From UBA11986 sp963734955 (GTDB taxonomy: Bacteria > Bacteroidota > Ignavibacteria > UBA10030 > UBA6906): DNA of 64,000 nucleotides. The notes below the pieces were generated by a model that was not told the DNA's origin, searched no databases, and worked only from the letters and a program-made list of their open reading frames with translations. This document shows, piece after piece, positions 61,486-64,000 of this stretch (within the stretch, counting starts at the first letter, position 1; every line of letters begins with the position of its first letter). Location: positions 650,210 through 714,209 of the forward strand of contig CAVTJO010000005.1 in NCBI GenBank assembly GCA_963734955.1, written 5' to 3'. The translations under genes and the position numbers were made by a program.

Positions 61486-61606
61486 GCTAACGTATAGAGT
61501 GTTCACGCAGCGTCAGCGCATGAAGCGTAGCGGAATAAGCTGCCGTTGAGCGACATCTATCTAACACTATTACTGATGGAGCGCCGTGAACACGAATGTT
61601 ATGCGT
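61486..61606 (-). repeat. attC site of the third gene-less cassette
   Basis: GCTAACGTATAGAGTGTTCACGCAGCG at the left, CTGCCGTTGAGCGACATC in the middle and GAGCGCCGTGAACACGAATGTTATGCG at the right. Shorter and more diverged than its neighbours. Confidence 0.75.
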
Positions 61607-61993
61607 TCGTTGGTGAGGGGAACACTCCCGTGTTGTTGCTGTTCATGACCCTCAGACCGATCCTAAAGCTCTATGACCAAACAAGAATGTACGGAGCGAG
61701 TTCATCTCCGCTGTACCGAACGTGAGGTCTTCACTACTCAAAAAATTGGGGAACTACTTTCATGCTTTTCGTGTTGAGCAAAGCGTCGTTCTGCTCTGAA
61801 GCTGCAACACGAACAATGATTACTAAACTTCACCGACAGTCCAGTTTCTCCGCATCACTCGCTTTGCTCAACTTACCGAACTTTGTACCTCCCCATCTTT
61901 TTCTATGAACCCCAACTCGCTCCCGTGGCGCTGCAGCGCCACGACGTTCTTGTTCTCTTAGCTCCTCGTCTCTGTACACCCTCACCCATGACG
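61607..61993. other. Cassette body with no recognisable gene
   Basis: About 387 bases without a plausible ORF on either strand and without a TTGAC-type promoter next to the attC. GTGGCGCTGCAGCGCCAC near 61925 is a perfect 9-bp palindrome. A small RNA or a dead gene are the options. Confidence 0.45.
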
Positions 61994-62152
61994 CCATAAC
62001 GTTCAGTAGCCACGCCGTGCGACGCCTCAATGCTCTTGCTCTTTTGGCATAAATGGGCGGGCCATGGAACGAACTCTATTTGTCGAGTCCAACCGAGCTT
62101 CAAATGCGCCTCAGCAAATAGCGTGAGTGACGTGGCCACCTTTGTTATGTGC
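61994..62152 (-). repeat. attC site of the HEPN-like cassette
   Basis: CATAACGTTCAGTAGCCACGCCGTGCGACGCC at the left, GGCCATGGAACGAACTC in the middle and GACGTGGCCACCTTTGTTATGTG at the right. The HEPN-like gene ends with the TAA of the right core box. Confidence 0.88.
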
Positions 62153-62888
62153 CGGCACGCCTCCGACGGGGTTTAAACAACCCCTTCAATATCTCATGCA
62201 ACTCGGTAACTTCATTGACATATGCCCCGTCAATTTCTTGCATGAGCCCATGAAAGACGAGATTGCGCGTTCGATTGATTCCAAGAAGGCGTTCATGCAA
62301 ATTGTCGTTGACAATCCCATTAAGTCGAAGCACATCGATCATTTGACGGAACGAAAAGTCCGTGCGTGGACGACCAAGGCTGATCTGAGGCAATTTCCGT
62401 TTGGTGATGAAGTCACGAATGTCCTTCTCCATAGCCACAAAGGCTTCAAAGAAGTTGTTACGAGCAGTTTGTACCCCAGAACTCTTTACTGTCTTTGTCT
62501 GCTCTTTCAGCAACGCTACAGCTTCCTTTTGATATCTACTTGGATCAGTAACGAGGACAACAAACCATATTGCCAAAGCAATAACAGCCGCGTTCAAAAG
62601 GAATACAGCCAGCGCAGGCCATCCTATCCAGGAATACTTCCCCCCGTTGAGATATATCATCAATAGACTCGATATGATCGCAGTGCCGGTCAGGATAAGA
62701 AGGATGACTATGTAGCGGTGATAAATTGTGAGCAGAGCATCATGAATTTGCTGCAACGTTTCGTCGCACGTATACGCGGCCTCTTTGAGCTGTAAGATGA
62801 TTGCGTAAGCAGCAAGTAAGAATGCAACAAACGTCGCGATTGCTTGGGCTGACGAACTGAAGAGCCAATAGATTGGTTCTGATTCCAT
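62145..62888 (-). CDS. Membrane-anchored HEPN-like protein, candidate defence effector
   Basis: A 247-residue protein. Three N-terminal hydrophobic segments (about 12-32, 56-78, 88-115: IATFVAFLLAAYAIIL, YIVILLILTGTAIISSLLMI, WPALAVFLLNAAVIALAIWF) are followed by a cytosolic helical domain. The motif RTRNLVFHG near residue 210 fits the Rx4-6H signature of HEPN ribonucleases. HEPN proteins serve in abortive infection and toxin systems. The stop lies inside the attC core, and the start is only 3 bases after the stop of the upstream frameshifted gene, so they form one cassette operon. Confidence 0.65.
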   Translation of the reverse strand: MESEPIYWLFSSSAQAIATFVAFLLAAYAIILQLKEAAYTCDETLQQIHDALLTIYHRYIVILLILTGTAIISSLLMIYLNGGKYSWIGWPALAVFLLNAAVIALAIWFVVLVTDPSRYQKEAVALLKEQTKTVKSSGVQTARNNFFEAFVAMEKDIRDFITKRKLPQISLGRPRTDFSFRQMIDVLRLNGIVNDNLHERLLGINRTRNLVFHGLMQEIDGAYVNEVTELHEILKGLFKPRRRRAGT

Positions 62889-62891
62889 CGT

Positions 62892-63911
62892 CTATGTGTC
62901 CTCAGAGGGCAATTCTAGATGAGAGACTTCAGCATTATCGATTAAATCGAACGTGCTTGCACCGTTATGTGCCGACACTTTCCAGCCCGTGCTCGCGAGT
63001 CCTTTGACAAGGCCTTCGAGCCTGAGCATTGCAAACTGAGAGAATGTAAGAGAGAGATGCCGCAATAACCTTGCTTGATCGTTCTCAGCCATGTACGGAT
63101 GACCACCAGTGTGGCTGAGAAGTGAATAGATTTTTGCAAGCGCTTCCTTCTCTTTGGCTTCCAAGAGTCCTTCTCTCTCAAGGTAATCACGAACCTCTCT
63201 GGGGTTTTCAAGAATCGCCACAGAAGGACGCAATCCCTTCACCATAGTGCCAAGAGCCACAACTATCTCGGCTAAAACGCACTCAAGAAACTTTCCGCGA
63301 GTTGGAAATTGAGTCATCCCACTTGCGATTCGTATAGTGCTCTTCTGAGAGATCAAGGTGATGCAGCGCGATCTTCTCGTTATCGAGCCCCAACGAAGTA
63401 TATAGACTCTGAAGTACCCCGTGTTGTTCACGAGTATCGAGGACTTCAGCCTCCGGTAGCAGCAGTTGGCCATTTCGAAACATGAATCCGTCAAGCTCAA
63501 GGCTCTTGATTAGGCGATCTATCTGAGGCTTGTATCCGTCTTTCGTAGGGGAGTCGATCTCTTTGTCCCACAGATCGACTATGTCTTCTGCCAAATCCTT
63601 CAGGTAACGCTCTCCCAATTGTTGTCTTTTTTCCCAAGTCCATTCCCGTGTTGAGTCGGCAACTGTTTCTCCGGTATGCAAACGCATTATCATTTCGAGA
63701 ACCGACCTCTTTCCTCCCCCTGATAGCGTCTTGGCGAGATTGCAAAACCAAGGTGAATAGTCATTGACAAAAAGGAAATCGTACAGTTCGTCTGACGAGA
63801 CAAAGTGTGCAGCCGAGACCTAGAACCATACCGACCGCTGATGTGTTTGCTGTAGCTGAAACAACACTCAAAAGCCTCAGCAATGGATTTTGCTGTTTTC
63901 CTGCTGATCAT
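62892..63911 (-). pseudogene. Frameshifted partner gene of the HEPN-like protein
   Basis: Three frames join into one protein of about 340 residues. Part 1 begins MISRKTAKSIAEAFEC (ATG 63911). Part 2 starts about 63815 (VSSDELYDFLFVNDYSPWF) and runs to about 63293 (LDLSEEHYTNRKWDDSISNS). Part 3 runs FLECVLAEIVVALG to AEVSHLELPSEDT (stop 62892). One-base changes near 63815 and in GCGGAAAGTTT near 63293 account for the breaks. Helical and soluble; no family recognised with certainty. Confidence 0.55.
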
Positions 63912-63944
63912 CCGACCTCATTGATTAGCGTGCTGGCACATAAC

Positions 63945-64000
63945 TACTTCAATATTGTACTTCCTGTGCGTTATTGCGCCCCACCGGGGTGGGGGGCTAA
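63945..64000 (-). other. Possible attI-proximal recombination point
   Basis: On the - strand the proximal cassette begins at GTTATGTGCCAGC (core GTTATGT), but the bases to its right (TACTTCAATATTGTACTTCC) do not have attC arms. This is what an attI-cassette junction should look like. Only about 50 bases of the flank are visible. Confidence 0.35.

Larger units (their letters stand above)
45150..63956 (-). mobile_element. Chromosomal integron cassette array (no integrase in window)
   Basis: An array of gene cassettes separated by related attC sites about 115-205 bases long. Sites read TAACAA...CGTTA on the - strand, as in VCR and aadA attC, so the array runs right to left, and attI and intI should lie right of the window. 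Two duplicated cassettes carry the attC on their left, which independently confirms this. Genes such as the HEPN-like protein and the VanZ-like protein end with a stop codon inside the attC R'' box, as is common in cassettes. The left end is decayed. Confidence 0.85.

Noticed and set aside
54156..62152. Regularly spaced repeats resembling a CRISPR array
   Set aside because: The repeats are 115-205 bases, imperfect inverted repeats with TAAC/GTTA cores, and the spacers hold whole genes: attC sites, not CRISPR. No cas gene is present.
45150..63956. Insertion sequence or prophage as the cause of the repeats
   Set aside because: No transposase, phage structural gene or integrase reading frame is found; repeat borders coincide with attC cores.

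Overview
The window reads as chromosome of a bacterium of the FCB superphylum (Bacteroidota/Ignavibacteriota/Chlorobiota side). The support is a secreted protein ending in a FlgD-like, Por/T9SS-type C-terminal sorting domain, together with DUF3857-transglutaminase pairs, M28 and S9 secreted peptidases, an SDR-type L-threonine dehydrogenase and split AddAB genes. No rRNA or phylogenetic marker is present, so the exact lineage is inference.

Positions 1 to about 45,140 are ordinary chromosome. In order: the start of an unknown gene running off the left edge; a polytopic glycosyltransferase-like protein; an SGNH hydrolase; an SDR L-threonine dehydrogenase coupled to an M28 peptidase; a lone response regulator; a four-gene Cu/Ag efflux operon (small Cys-rich protein, TolC-like, CusB-like with extra metal domains, CusA-like); alanine racemase; a short asparaginase coupled to an aldo/keto reductase; a TMTC-like TPR membrane protein; AddB and AddA (AddA split by a frameshift); a PP2C phosphatase; a DnaQ/GIY-YIG nuclease; two DUF3857-transglutaminase proteins, one with a broken catalytic triad; RsgA; an outer-membrane protein; a carbohydrate block (GH27 alpha-galactosidase, S9 peptidase, RbsACB-like ABC importer); tRNA-Phe with a terminator; a cysteine-synthase-family enzyme; a DUF1801 protein; and a GAF-SpoIIE phosphatase.

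Positions from about 45,150 to the right edge are an integron cassette array. I count 17 attC-like sites plus two degenerate ones. On the + strand each begins with TAACG and ends with TTGTTA (or a variant). On the - strand this reads TAACAA...CGTTA, the polarity of VCR and aadA attC sites. Two duplicated cassettes (HigBA-like, and one with no gene) are duplicated together with the attC on their left. Both facts place the array on the - strand, with attI and intI expected to the right of the window. No integrase is present inside the window.

The single-gene cassettes (DinB-like, DUF3224, VanZ-like, VOC, RibD/DHFR-like, metallopeptidase-like, HEPN-like membrane protein, a two-gene T9SS/lipoprotein cassette) follow array polarity. 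All toxin-antitoxin cassettes (HigBA-like twice, BrnTA-like, MazE-Doc, Phd-ParE, Phd-RelE) point the other way, and each carries its own TTGAC-type sigma70 promoter just beyond the attC. The distal (left) end is decayed: a truncated attC and a relic of a MazE-Doc cassette. The proximal (right) end holds a HEPN-like two-gene cassette whose first gene is frameshifted. The last bases of the window may be attI.
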